56,964 nucleotides of DNA from Caldifarciminota bacterium UBA6260 (GTDB lineage Bacteria > Hydrothermota > 32-111). Every line of letters begins with the position of its first letter. The stretch's first letter is position 1. Under the pieces are notes generated by a model. The model was not told where the DNA came from and did not search any database. It was given only the letters and a program-made list of their open reading frames with translations. Below are positions 44,214 through 51,899 of the stretch, piece after piece. Made by a program: the position numbers and the translations under genes. The stretch is from the NCBI GenBank assembly GCA_002441125.1, contig DJVI01000031.1, positions 737 through 57,700 on the forward strand, read 5' to 3'.

Positions 44214-46793
44214 TTATTTTTTAGGTGGTAGTGATAACTTTGTTCCTCTCGTTTCACCAAAAGTCATCCATATTTTTGGTGAAATGCTTCCAGATGGCCC
44301 ACCAGTGTTTGAGAAATTACCAGAATAGTAAACTTTTATATACAACCTGTCAGCCCTTGAAATTGAAAAACCATGGTTTATATAAATATCCATAGAAGAT
44401 TCATCTTCTGAATTTCCTATCGAACCGGTTCTTTTTATAGAATCGTAAGTTGTAGCGTTAAGTGTTGAAAAAAGAAGAACTCTTGAATTTTTAGAACCAA
44501 AAGAGTCAGTTTTAAAAACTTCTATATCAAAATATTTTGGTTTTGTAGTAACATCAGGGTCATCCGTCATACCATAACCTACAAATCTCCAAATACCAGG
44601 GTATATAGAATCAGCATAAGGGATACCTTTTTTTGTTATCCACTCAGCGTTCATATCAAGTTGTGTTCTGAATTTCTCATGTATCGTAACTCCAAAAGTT
44701 TCAATAGAATCCCCAGCTATACCCATAGTTCTTGAGTTTACTGTGTTAAGATATCTTGGTAATGGGTACTGCCCTGAAGTTCCTACACCAGAATAGTATG
44801 TTCCACCAAAAGCGTAAAGGTAAAGTGTATCATCGTACAACGAATCAACATATTCGTTAGTTAAGAAAAGGTATGTGTAACCTGCCTCGTTTACTATCAT
44901 AAAATAGTTGTCAGAATAATCGTAAACAGACCAGTTCCCTTCATCTATACAGAATACTTTAACAAGACATATTTGGCTTCCCTGTATAGTATCAGGTATG
45001 TTCCAGTAATAAGTGTATAGAGTATCTCCAGATGAAGGTGAAGGGTATGTTTGTTCATCTATGTATCTCCAGTTGTCTCCACCATCAACAGAGTAATAAT
45101 AGATTAACTTTTTTATAACTTCTCCGGAATCGTTTGAAGTCGCATAAACTTTAATATCGTAAGATGATCCTGTGTGCCATATTTCTCCACCATTTGGAAC
45201 TATAACTCTACAAGTCGGTCTTGTTCCTGTTGCTTTAAGTAAGCCGAAAGCAACATATCCAACATCACCTTCATTCAGATATCCTAAAACTGCAGACTCA
45301 GAAAGAGGTGAAAGTAAAGGTGAACCTTGGGTGAATCCCAACTGATCGTTTAGATCAACATTTGATGGACCAAAAGAATCGTTTGGAGTTACCCATACAT
45401 ACAAAGATTCTGTAGCGTTCACATCAAGGTGGAAAATACCAACAGAATCACCCGGACCTGAATAAGTTGTAACAGCATTGTTCCATACAGCAACCTGTAT
45501 ATTTGGTACTCCAGGTTCTGAATCTTTTTGCCAGAAACCATCAGCATTCAAGTCCTCAAAAACTATACCTGAAATATTCGCTGCCGGAGTTTCCTCCATA
45601 CCAAAGAATTTTTTATAATCCTCCTCTGCTCTAAAATCTATAGAAGAGTTGGTAATAGTGAAATCAAAATTTGATGGGGTTGTGGGCCTGTAGAAAAGTT
45701 GTGGTGTTATAGATGCTGAATAGACACCTGGGACAACAGCGTAAGTCCAAACACCGTTAGCATCTGTTAAAGCGACCTCTCCTGTTGAAAGTTTAACTTT
45801 CATCCCTTCAATACCTGTTTCACCTGAATCGTAATCACCATTATTATTCTCATCTACATAAACATGTCCTTTAACTACAAAAACATCTATAGAAGCGTTT
45901 CTTGTAATATTTACATCTGTTGAGACTGAAGATGTTAGATATTTGTTTTTATAAGGTGTTTGTGAAACTCCAGTTATTTTAACAGTAATTATCTGTATTT
46001 TATCTAAAATTTCATAATCTGTTATAGGAGAAAGAGATTGTGCTTCTGTGCTACTTATCTCTCCATTGTTGTCAGAATCACCATAAAGTTTTAATGGAGT
46101 AGTTGGATCCCCATCGTCGTCGTACCAAAAGTAAAATATTGGGATACCACTCTCTTGTGAAGGGTATCTGTCAGGTCCAGCAACTATTGAAACAACCTGA
46201 TGGTTTGACCAGTTGAAAGGGGATCCGGGTGGTAATATATATTCTACATTTGATCCGGAATCGTAAAGACCGTAAACTCTTTTAACAAGACAGTAATCGT
46301 TAGGGTTTCTTGTCAAAGATGCTGGAGAATTATCCCTATCATCCTGATTTATTATTCCATCATTATTCCAATCGAGTGTGTAAACAACAGTTTCAGCACC
46401 TGTTTGGTATTGGACAGGTGGATAATAGTGTGCTGGCCTTTCTGAGATGGACGCTGCGGGTTTCATAGCTCTCGGTTCCTTTGGGTTGTCAGGCGTATCC
46501 TGATAAGGTAAAAGGTTAGCATTGAAAACTATCTCGTAAGGTGAAGCATAAACCAACCTTCTTTGTGGAGTACCTGAGCTTTCATCAACATCTATGTTAT
46601 ATCCAGCTGCTCTTATATCCCTTATCATGTAATCTACTGCTATCCTTGCTGATTGTTGTGCCTGAGTCATAAGGTCAACTCTCTGTTTGGAATTTTGGGA
46701 ATTTATGAAAACTGTTACAGCAGCACCAACAATTATAGAAAAGATAGTGATAGATACCAAAAGTTCTATAAGGGTAAAACCTTTCTTTTTCAT
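44214..46793 (-). CDS. Giant PilW-like minor pilin with SdrB-like and Ig-like modules
   Basis: The start is ATG at 46793 behind GGGAG, giving 859 residues. The type IV prepilin leader is MKKKG before FTLIELLVS, with Glu at +5; PilW-type helix text follows (SARIAVDYMIRDIRAAGYNID). The head carries Asp/Asn-rich loops like calcium sites (DWNNDGIINQDD about residue 140; DSDNNGEISSTE about 237), two SdrB/Cna-B-like domains (VYVDENNNGDYDSGETG about 305-395; VFEDLNADGFWQKDSEPG about 406-500), an Ig-like domain starting RVIVPNGGEIW (about 530-640) and an unassigned C-terminal domain. Ordinary PilW is 200-350 residues, so this is an adhesin-like pilus tip candidate. Confidence 0.82.
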   Translation of the reverse strand: MKKKGFTLIELLVSITIFSIIVGAAVTVFINSQNSKQRVDLMTQAQQSARIAVDYMIRDIRAAGYNIDVDESSGTPQRRLVYASPYEIVFNANLLPYQDTPDNPKEPRAMKPAASISERPAHYYPPVQYQTGAETVVYTLDWNNDGIINQDDRDNSPASLTRNPNDYCLVKRVYGLYDSGSNVEYILPPGSPFNWSNHQVVSIVAGPDRYPSQESGIPIFYFWYDDDGDPTTPLKLYGDSDNNGEISSTEAQSLSPITDYEILDKIQIITVKITGVSQTPYKNKYLTSSVSTDVNITRNASIDVFVVKGHVYVDENNNGDYDSGETGIEGMKVKLSTGEVALTDANGVWTYAVVPGVYSASITPQLFYRPTTPSNFDFTITNSSIDFRAEEDYKKFFGMEETPAANISGIVFEDLNADGFWQKDSEPGVPNIQVAVWNNAVTTYSGPGDSVGIFHLDVNATESLYVWVTPNDSFGPSNVDLNDQLGFTQGSPLLSPLSESAVLGYLNEGDVGYVAFGLLKATGTRPTCRVIVPNGGEIWHTGSSYDIKVYATSNDSGEVIKKLIYYYSVDGGDNWRYIDEQTYPSPSSGDTLYTYYWNIPDTIQGSQICLVKVFCIDEGNWSVYDYSDNYFMIVNEAGYTYLFLTNEYVDSLYDDTLYLYAFGGTYYSGVGTSGQYPLPRYLNTVNSRTMGIAGDSIETFGVTIHEKFRTQLDMNAEWITKKGIPYADSIYPGIWRFVGYGMTDDPDVTTKPKYFDIEVFKTDSFGSKNSRVLLFSTLNATTYDSIKRTGSIGNSEDESSMDIYINHGFSISRADRLYIKVYYSGNFSNTGGPSGSISPKIWMTFGETRGTKLSLPPKK

Positions 46794-46804
46794 AATTTCT
46801 CCCT

Positions 46805-47179
46805 TTATTTTGAAATATATGTTTTCATGCTCTGAGAATGTTCTATACCGCCTGCACCACCTTGTTGCTGCCAAGTAACTGTGACCTCTACCAGTTTCAT
46901 TTCGGTAACAGGATGATCGTTTGTTACACTATAGGTTCTAACAAATTTTGTATCTATTGTATCAGGGCCATGTGTTCCCTCTTCAAGTTCATCGGCAGTT
47001 ATAGGTAAAGACCTTAAATACTCTATGGTTGCCTGACAAATTTCTATTGCTTGAGTATTTTGCCTTGTCAGAAGTGTTGATCTCATCGCTGCAGGGAAAA
47101 TCGCTGCAAGTCCTATAACACCTATAGCAAGTATCAATGAAGAAACGAGAAGTTCAAGTAGAGTAAAACCTTTTTTCAT
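46805..47179 (-). CDS. PilV-like minor pilin
   Basis: The 124-residue prepilin has leader MKKG, then FTLLELLVSSLILAIGVIGLAAIFPAA with Glu at +5, the PilV pattern. I choose ATG 47179, four bases after AGGAGG, over the ATG three bases upstream. The head is short and ends TWQQQGGAGGIEHSQSMKTYISK. It would be processed by a prepilin peptidase encoded elsewhere. It lies between gspH and pilW genes in the same order as the minor pilin cluster of proteobacteria. Confidence 0.88.
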   Translation of the reverse strand: MKKGFTLLELLVSSLILAIGVIGLAAIFPAAMRSTLLTRQNTQAIEICQATIEYLRSLPITADELEEGTHGPDTIDTKFVRTYSVTNDHPVTEMKLVEVTVTWQQQGGAGGIEHSQSMKTYISK

Positions 47180-47211
47180 CATTCCTCCTCTCATCTTTGT
47201 GAACCTTCCTT

Positions 47212-47634
47212 CTAATCTGTTCCTTTTAAAATATATCCTGAAGGGAAAATGTAAATTATACTCTCTTTTGAACCAACAGAATCTATAACCTGTATAGCAA
47301 AAACAGCATCGGTCTTACCACCAGGTAAAAATTGTATCGGAGATGCGAAAGTAAAATCCTCTTCATTTATGTAATCATAGGTAAAAACTTTTGGTGGAAA
47401 CCTATAAACATTATCACCATATTTGAAAGAATCTTTTGAAAGATAGAAGGAAGTTGTTATATTTTTTGTGGCTGCTTCCTGTCTTGCCGTGTTTAGCTGA
47501 TCTATGATGTTGTCAACAGTTGCATTGTATTTAGCTTGTCTTGAATTGAACCTTGGGAGAGCAAAACCTAACATTATTCCTATAACAACTATAACTATCA
47601 TAGTTTCTATCAATGTGAATCCTTTTTTAACCAT
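47212..47634 (-). CDS. GspH/FimT-like minor pilin
   Basis: The 140-residue prepilin has leader MVKKG and FTLIETMIVIVVIGIMLGFALPRF with Glu at +5. TVDNIIDQLNTARQEAATKN is the GspH/FimT neck, and YIFPSGYILKGTD matches the family's terminal G-strand motif. ATG 47634 lies six bases after AGGAG. It is the first gene of the pilin operon, directly behind the promoter at 47651-47679. Confidence 0.87.
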   Translation of the reverse strand: MVKKGFTLIETMIVIVVIGIMLGFALPRFNSRQAKYNATVDNIIDQLNTARQEAATKNITTSFYLSKDSFKYGDNVYRFPPKVFTYDYINEEDFTFASPIQFLPGGKTDAVFAIQVIDSVGSKESIIYIFPSGYILKGTD

Positions 47635-47650
47635 AAAAGACTCCTTTTTG

Positions 47651-47679
47651 TTTATACAAGAGAGCAAATTTTATGCCAA
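47651..47679 (-). promoter_or_regulatory. Predicted promoter of the pilin operon
   Basis: On the minus strand: TTGGCA (47679-47674), 17-base spacer, TATAAA (47656-47651). The likely start is about 47645-47648, immediately at the AGGAG ribosome-binding site (47645-47641), giving a leader of only 10-14 bases before gspH. Confidence 0.6.
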
Positions 47680-47749
47680 ATATTTTCGATTTTAAATTTT
47701 GAAAAATGTAGTATTTACAAAACCAAAACCGTTTAAAAATGAAAATTTT

Positions 47750-47777
47750 TGAGAAAATGTGAAGAGATCTTCACATT
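47750..47777 (-). terminator. Intrinsic terminator of amrS
   Basis: Perfect inverted arms AATGTGAAGA (47756-47765) and TCTTCACATT (47768-47777), folding as at least an 8-bp stem with a 6-base loop. On the minus strand it is followed by TTTTCTC. The amrS stop codon (47773-47771) lies in the stem. Confidence 0.7.
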
Positions 47778-48760
47778 ATTATATCAACATCAGAGTTACA
47801 TTTTGAACATTTTTTGTTAACAACTCCCTTTATCTGGATGTCGTAAAAATTCCTCTCAACAAGTAGATTTAGACATTTTGGACAGTAAGTGTTTGAATAG
47901 TTGTTATCAAAAAGATTTCCGAGGTAAACATAAAAAAGTTTTTCTTTAGCGATATTATAAAATTTAACCATCTCTTCGGGAGATGTTGGTGGCAATTTAT
48001 ATTTGTAATTTGGGAAATATCTTGATATATGTAAAGGTATTTTTGGGGATATAGAACTAATAAAATCAACCATAGATGAAAATTCTTCAATGTTATCATT
48101 TTTTTGTGGTATCAGAAGATTCGTTATCTCTATGTGAACTCCCATTTCATAGGATAACCTTATGAAATTTTTTACAGTTTCGAGATCACCTTTTAGTTCT
48201 TTTTTATAAAAATCAGAATTGAAAGATTTTAGATCTATGTTGGCTGCCTTTACAAAAGGTAAAAGTTTTTTTGCAGGTTCTTCATTTATTGTTCCATTAG
48301 TTACAAGAACTATATCAATCTGTTTTGAATAGATCTCACCAAAATCGTAAATATACTCATACCACATTAAAGGTTCAGTGTATGTGAACGCTATCCTTTT
48401 TCTACCTTTGTTTTTTATTATTCTGAATAATCCATCAACAGGGATGAATTCAGCATCAAAATAGTTTTGTGATATGTTGTAATTTTGACAGAATTGACAT
48501 CTAAGGTTACAACCGAATTGAGCGACAGAAATTATATACTCTTTTGGATGGAAGTGGTATAGAGGTTTTTTCTCTATAGGGTCATCAGCTATTGTCATAA
48601 CCTTACCATAATTTATCGCAACAAGTTCTCCGTTTATATTCTCTCTTCCAAAACATAATCCTGTTTGTGAAGGTGATAGTATACATTGATGGGGACATAG
48701 GGTGCATTGCACTTTACCGTTATCGAGTTTTTTGTAGAAATAGGAAATTTTATTTTCCAT
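47771..48760 (-). CDS. amrS: AmmeMemoRadiSam-system radical SAM protein AmrS
   Basis: The 329-residue radical SAM protein has an N-terminal cysteine set (CTLCPHQC, GLCFGRENINGE), the SAM cluster motif GCNLRCQFCQN, the FTYTEPLMWYEY block and a C-terminal zinc-ribbon-like end (CPKC and CSKC). This is the standard layout of the AmrS family, which co-occurs with MEMO (AmrB) and AMMECR1 (AmrA). Those partners are not in this window, and the reaction is unsettled. It has a consensus promoter six bases from the ATG and its own terminator, so it is a single-gene unit, divergent from lexA. Confidence 0.88.
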   Translation of the reverse strand: MENKISYFYKKLDNGKVQCTLCPHQCILSPSQTGLCFGRENINGELVAINYGKVMTIADDPIEKKPLYHFHPKEYIISVAQFGCNLRCQFCQNYNISQNYFDAEFIPVDGLFRIIKNKGRKRIAFTYTEPLMWYEYIYDFGEIYSKQIDIVLVTNGTINEEPAKKLLPFVKAANIDLKSFNSDFYKKELKGDLETVKNFIRLSYEMGVHIEITNLLIPQKNDNIEEFSSMVDFISSISPKIPLHISRYFPNYKYKLPPTSPEEMVKFYNIAKEKLFYVYLGNLFDNNYSNTYCPKCLNLLVERNFYDIQIKGVVNKKCSKCNSDVDIIM

Positions 48761-48794
48761 AAAAAAATTATATATCCAAAAAGATTGAGGTCAA
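48761..48794 (-). promoter_or_regulatory. Predicted promoter of amrS, leaderless
   Basis: On the minus strand: TTGACC (48794-48789), 16-base spacer, TATAAT (48772-48767), six T residues, then the amrS ATG (48760). No ribosome-binding site exists. Its -35 lies six bases from the lexA -35 on the other strand. Confidence 0.75.
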
Positions 48795-48800
48795 TATCTA

Positions 48801-48828
48801 TTGACTTTTTTCAAAAAATGTTGATAAT
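48801..48828 (+). promoter_or_regulatory. Predicted promoter of the lexA cassette
   Basis: TTGACT (48801-48806), 16-base spacer, GATAAT (48823-48828). The start is expected near 48835, inside the LexA operator. The gene has a normal AGGAG (48847-48851) before the ATG, so this transcript has a leader of about 20 bases. Confidence 0.7.
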
Positions 48829-48845
48829 GTAAACAAATGTTTACA
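48828..48845. promoter_or_regulatory. Probable LexA operator (perfect palindrome)
   Basis: TGTAAACA, two bases, TGTTTACA: two exact 8-base arms. The core AAAC-N4-GTTT is one base per arm from the Gram-positive-type LexA box GAAC-N4-GTTC. It covers the last base of the -10 and the expected start of lexA transcription, where a bound dimer would block RNA polymerase. Confidence 0.72.
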
Positions 48846-48856
48846 TAGGAGTTTTT

Positions 48857-49447
48857 ATGGAAATTTTGAGTGAAAGGGAGAAAGAGGTTTTGGATTTCAT
48901 AAACTCTTATAACAGGGAAAATGGTTATCCTCCAACAGTAAGGGAGATATGTTCAGGTTTGAATAAGAAAAGTACAAAAGGTGTTTTTTTTCATCTTATA
49001 AAACTCGAAAAGAAAGGTTATATAGAGAGGTTGAAAGGTTTATCGAGGGGAATAAAGATAAAAAAAAGTTTCATAACGGCATCTGTTCCTCTACTTGGGA
49101 ACATATCTGCTGGTAAACCTATTCTATCTGAGGAGAATTTTGAGGAAAGATTTTTATTCCCTGAAAAATCTGAAGGGAAATTCTTTCTAAAAGTTAAGGG
49201 GGATAGTATGGAAGGTGCTATGATATATGAAGGGGATCTTGTCCTTATTGAAAAAGAGGTGAATATAAAAAATAAAGATATAATAGTTGCATTTTTGAAT
49301 GGAGAGTTCACTTTAAAAAGGTTTGTTTTTGAAAAAGGCAAAACTTTTTTGAAAGCTGAGAATCCTAAATATCCGATGATAGAGATAAAGAGTGAAGATG
49401 ATTTTCAGCCTTTTGGAAAGGTAATCGGAGTTTTAAAAAAATTATGA
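48857..49447 (+). CDS. lexA: SOS repressor LexA
   Basis: The 196-residue repressor has an N-terminal winged helix (LSEREKEVLDFI, YPPTVREICSGL) and a C-terminal S24 self-cleaving domain. The scissile Ala85-Gly86 is in GNISAGKP, the catalytic Ser117 in VKGDSMEGAMI and Lys154 in GEFTLKRF. RecA filaments trigger cleavage after DNA damage. It heads a cassette with a small gene and dinB, all overlapping by ATGA, under one palindromic operator, so it should control itself and the polymerase together. Confidence 0.95.
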   Translation: MEILSEREKEVLDFINSYNRENGYPPTVREICSGLNKKSTKGVFFHLIKLEKKGYIERLKGLSRGIKIKKSFITASVPLLGNISAGKPILSEENFEERFLFPEKSEGKFFLKVKGDSMEGAMIYEGDLVLIEKEVNIKNKDIIVAFLNGEFTLKRFVFEKGKTFLKAENPKYPMIEIKSEDDFQPFGKVIGVLKKL

Positions 49448-49686
49448 ATAAAGAACAGATTTTTGTACTAGCGTATTTTGGAAAAGGTAAAATAGTACCA
49501 AGAATATTTTTTTGGAAAGGAAAGGTTATAAAAGTTGAAAAGTTGACATATTCTTGGAAAACTGTTGATGAAGGTGGGATAAAGATACATTTTTCTATAA
49601 TATCAGGTTCATTCTATTACCACCTTTTATACTCACTTTCATCGAGCAGATGGTATCTTATAGATGTGGAGAGTACAGTTATATGA
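49444..49686 (+). CDS. Small protein of the SOS cassette, DUF6504-like
   Basis: The 80-residue protein is beta-rich, with no signal or membrane segment. VPRIFFWKGKVIKVEKLTYSW, then YYHLLYSLSSSRWYLIDVE, resembles the pattern P-x-F-x-W-x-G-x5-V...W...Y-x-L...W-Y-L that I recall for DUF6504, a small domain encoded beside Y-family polymerases in actinobacteria. The match is from memory and by eye. It overlaps lexA and dinB by ATGA, so all three are made together. It may act as an accessory of DinB. Confidence 0.7.
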   Translation: MNKEQIFVLAYFGKGKIVPRIFFWKGKVIKVEKLTYSWKTVDEGGIKIHFSIISGSFYYHLLYSLSSSRWYLIDVESTVI

Positions 49687-50870
49687 TATGGTGGGCTCAC
49701 CTTGATATGGATTCTTTTTTTGCATCTGTTGAGATAGCATCGAGACCTTATTATAAAGATTCGCCTCTTGCTGTTGGAGGTAACGAGCATTCGAGAACTG
49801 TTGTTGCATCAGCATCTTATAAGGCAAGGGAGTATGGGATAAAATCAGGTATGCCTCTTTATGAAGCTTTGAATAGGTGTCCACACCTTGTTATAGTTAA
49901 TCCTGATATTGAGAAATATATCTCTATATCAAAAGATATATTCGGTTTAGTTGAAAATTTGGCTGGAAATATTTTACCATATTCAATAGATGAATGTTTT
50001 TTCTATTCTAAAAGTAAAGATGATATAATTTCCAAATCTTTGTATATTAAAAGGATTATAAAAGAAAAGTTTAAGATAACAGCATCCTGTGGTATAGCTG
50101 ATAAAAAGATAGTTGCAAAGATTGCATCGGATGAGAAGAAACCTGATGGTTTCTTTGTGGTTGAGGATAGTTTAAAATATATAAGGGAAAAAGATGTTGG
50201 GGATGTCCCAGGCATCGGGAGGAAGTTGAAGAAAAAGTTGAACTCTTTGGGAATATATTATGTTAAACAGATCGATGATATTCCTTTTACAATACTTAGA
50301 AAACATTTCAAACAGTATTCATATTTTTTGAAAGAGATAGCAACTTTAAAAATATCTGATAATATTTTTGTTTACGATGAAGTTAAATCTGTTGGTAACA
50401 CCCATACTTTTGAAAAGGACACATTCAAAAAGGAAGAGATCTTATCATACATTTCTATAATATCTCAGCATATGGAACAGAGATTGTTGGAGGATTTTTT
50501 TGAAGGTAACAAGTTGACTGTGACTTTTAGGTACTCAAACTTTCAAACATTCACAAAACAAAAAAAACTTGAAAGGTATATCTACTCTTCAGAGGAGATT
50601 TTTGATGAATCATCCAAAATATTTGATAGTGTAAATTTGGTTATGCCTTTAAGACTTGTAGGAGTTTCTTTGGGTGGTATAAGGAAAAGGGGAGTATATG
50701 GATCTCTCCCATTTTTTGAAAATGAAAAAGATTGTAGGTTGAAAGAATGCTTAAATTCTATAAAAAGAGAGTTCGGTGAGTCATCTATAATTAAACTTCG
50801 TGATCTTTATGTTTTTGATAGAAAGATAAAGGGAAGAAGAATAATCAACCGAACTGGTGATCTTGTTTGA
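49683..50870 (+). CDS. dinB: DNA polymerase IV (Y-family)
   Basis: The 395-residue translesion polymerase starts at ATG 49683 (GGAGAG nine bases upstream; overlaps the previous stop). Catalytic carboxylates are in HLDMDSFFASVE and YSIDECFFYS; the finger motif is ASYKAREYGIKSGMPL; the thumb has DVPGIGRKLKKKLNSLGI; the little-finger domain follows. SIDECF stands where most have SIDEAF/Y. The C-terminus (KIKGRRIINRTGDLV) carries no obvious QLxLF clamp-binding motif. Coupling to lexA makes it an SOS-induced polymerase. Confidence 0.93.
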   Translation: MIWWAHLDMDSFFASVEIASRPYYKDSPLAVGGNEHSRTVVASASYKAREYGIKSGMPLYEALNRCPHLVIVNPDIEKYISISKDIFGLVENLAGNILPYSIDECFFYSKSKDDIISKSLYIKRIIKEKFKITASCGIADKKIVAKIASDEKKPDGFFVVEDSLKYIREKDVGDVPGIGRKLKKKLNSLGIYYVKQIDDIPFTILRKHFKQYSYFLKEIATLKISDNIFVYDEVKSVGNTHTFEKDTFKKEEILSYISIISQHMEQRLLEDFFEGNKLTVTFRYSNFQTFTKQKKLERYIYSSEEIFDESSKIFDSVNLVMPLRLVGVSLGGIRKRGVYGSLPFFENEKDCRLKECLNSIKREFGESSIIKLRDLYVFDRKIKGRRIINRTGDLV

Positions 50871-50918
50871 GTTGTGATATTTTTACCATTTAAAAATCAA
50901 ACAGAATCTGATTTTGAA

Positions 50919-50972
50919 AAAACTCCAAGTATCGATTATTGTCATACCATAGTTCAGGTAAGAGGGAGTTTT
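50919..50972 (+). other. Long-loop inverted repeat upstream of crcB
   Basis: Exact arms AAAACTCC (50919-50926) and GGAGTTTT (50965-50972) enclose 38 bases. It lies before the predicted crcB promoter, so it would belong to the dinB transcript's tail or to an unseen transcript, and is not a leader from that promoter. Meaning unknown. Confidence 0.35.
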
Positions 50973-51053
50973 AAAAAACTTGAAAATTTTTGTTGTTTTT
51001 TCTCTTAATTCCAAAATTGGATTTTTATACAAAGATCGAAAGAAAAACAATTC

Positions 51054-51081
51054 TTTACTTTAAAATTAATTTTTGTATAAT
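51054..51081 (+). promoter_or_regulatory. Predicted promoter of crcB
   Basis: TTTACT (51054-51059), 16-base spacer, perfect TATAAT (51076-51081). A start near 51088 gives a leader of about 38 bases containing AGTAGG before the ATG, too short for a riboswitch. Confidence 0.6.
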
Positions 51082-51125
51082 ATTTTACTTTTGAAACAAA
51101 GAATGTTAAAATTTAAGTAGGTTTT

Positions 51126-51506
51126 ATGAAAATAATTTTATCTATAATGTTTGGTGGTGCTTTGGGAGCATTGTTAAGGTTTTTTATATCAAGGTGGGTA
51201 TCAAATATTTTTGGTATAATATTTCCTTTCGGAACACTTTTGATAAATCTTTCAGGTTCACTTTTAATAGGTATTTTTTATGGTTTATCGGAAAGGATAA
51301 TTATAGGTAACACTCTGCGAGCTTTTATAACTGTTGGCTTACTTGGCGCTTTTACAACATTTTCAACATTCGCTTTTGAAAATATGAACCTTTTTAAAGA
51401 TGGTGAATTTAAACTCGGTTTTATCAACATTCTACTTACAAATATTTTTGGAATCATCTTTGTTTTTTTAGGGTTTATAATTGTTGGTTTGATCTATAAA
51501 AATTAG
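51126..51506 (+). CDS. crcB: Fluoride exporter CrcB/FluC
   Basis: The 126-residue membrane protein has four helices with the family motifs GALGALLRF, FPFGTLLINLSGSLLIG and TVGLLGAFTTFSTF (the phenylalanine box of the double-barrelled channel). FluC dimers export F-. One gene here means a homodimer, unlike the paired crcB genes of many Firmicutes. The DUF190 gene follows after 10 bases. Confidence 0.95.
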   Translation: MKIILSIMFGGALGALLRFFISRWVSNIFGIIFPFGTLLINLSGSLLIGIFYGLSERIIIGNTLRAFITVGLLGAFTTFSTFAFENMNLFKDGEFKLGFINILLTNIFGIIFVFLGFIIVGLIYKN

Positions 51507-51516
51507 GAGGTGAATC

Positions 51517-51849
51517 TTGAAACTTCCAGAGAAATCCATTTTACTTAGAATATTCATCGGTGAATCTGACAAATATAATGGAAAACCTTTGTATGAACAG
51601 ATAGTTTTTAAGGCGAGAGAGTTGAATCTTGCAGGAGCAACAGTTATAAGAGGAATTTTGGGATTCGGTGCCGATAGCAGGATACATTCAGCAAAATTAC
51701 TTGAACTCTCTATCGATCTTCCCATTATAATTGAGATAGTTGATACTCAGGAAAAGATAGATACACTTTTGCCTTTTATAGATGAAACTGTTAAAGAGGG
51801 ACTTGTAACACTCGAAGAGGTGAAAGTTATAAAGTATAAACATAGTTGA
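51517..51849 (+). CDS. DUF190 protein (PII-like fold), CrcB partner
   Basis: The 110-residue protein has the DUF190 pattern: LLRIFIGESDKYNGKPLYEQIV, AGATVIRGILGFGADSRIHS and LPIIIEIVDTQEKID. The start is TTG, fixed by a near-perfect AGGAGGTGA (51505-51513). DUF190 genes often sit beside crcB; a regulatory role for fluoride export has been suggested from such context but not proved as far as I know. Confidence 0.92.
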   Translation: MKLPEKSILLRIFIGESDKYNGKPLYEQIVFKARELNLAGATVIRGILGFGADSRIHSAKLLELSIDLPIIIEIVDTQEKIDTLLPFIDETVKEGLVTLEEVKVIKYKHS

Positions 51850-51899
51850 AATTTAAATTTTTCTTAAAAATTTCTAATCTTTTTAAAATCCTTTAACTA

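Larger units (their letters stand above)
50871..51125. other. Longest intergenic stretch (dinB-crcB), mostly AT-rich
   Basis: It holds a possible 44-codon frame (GTG at 50874, stop at 51006-51008), a long-loop hairpin (50919-50972) and a crcB promoter (51054-51081). The small frame has neighbour-like codons but no ribosome-binding site and no known motif, so it may be chance or a gene remnant. A loose repeat near 50897-50917 is not a convincing terminator. No fluoride-riboswitch consensus was found. Confidence 0.5.

Noticed and set aside
44214..46874. Longer pilW frame starting at 46874
   Set aside because: The extra 27 residues read antisense-type text within pilV, while ATG 46793 has GGGAG and gives the canonical prepilin leader.
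50897..50917. Terminator after dinB: TCAAA-CAGA...TCTG-AT-TTTGA
   Set aside because: The loop would be one base, there is a bulge, and an A tract and not a T tract follows.
51009..51026. Terminator: TCCAA-AA-TTGGA followed by five T
   Set aside because: A two-base loop is not possible and only three base pairs remain with a proper loop.
50871..51125. Fluoride riboswitch before crcB
   Set aside because: The conserved GGxGATGG start and the later CTGATG/CTAC elements of the crcB RNA motif are absent, and the predicted crcB leader is only about 38 bases.
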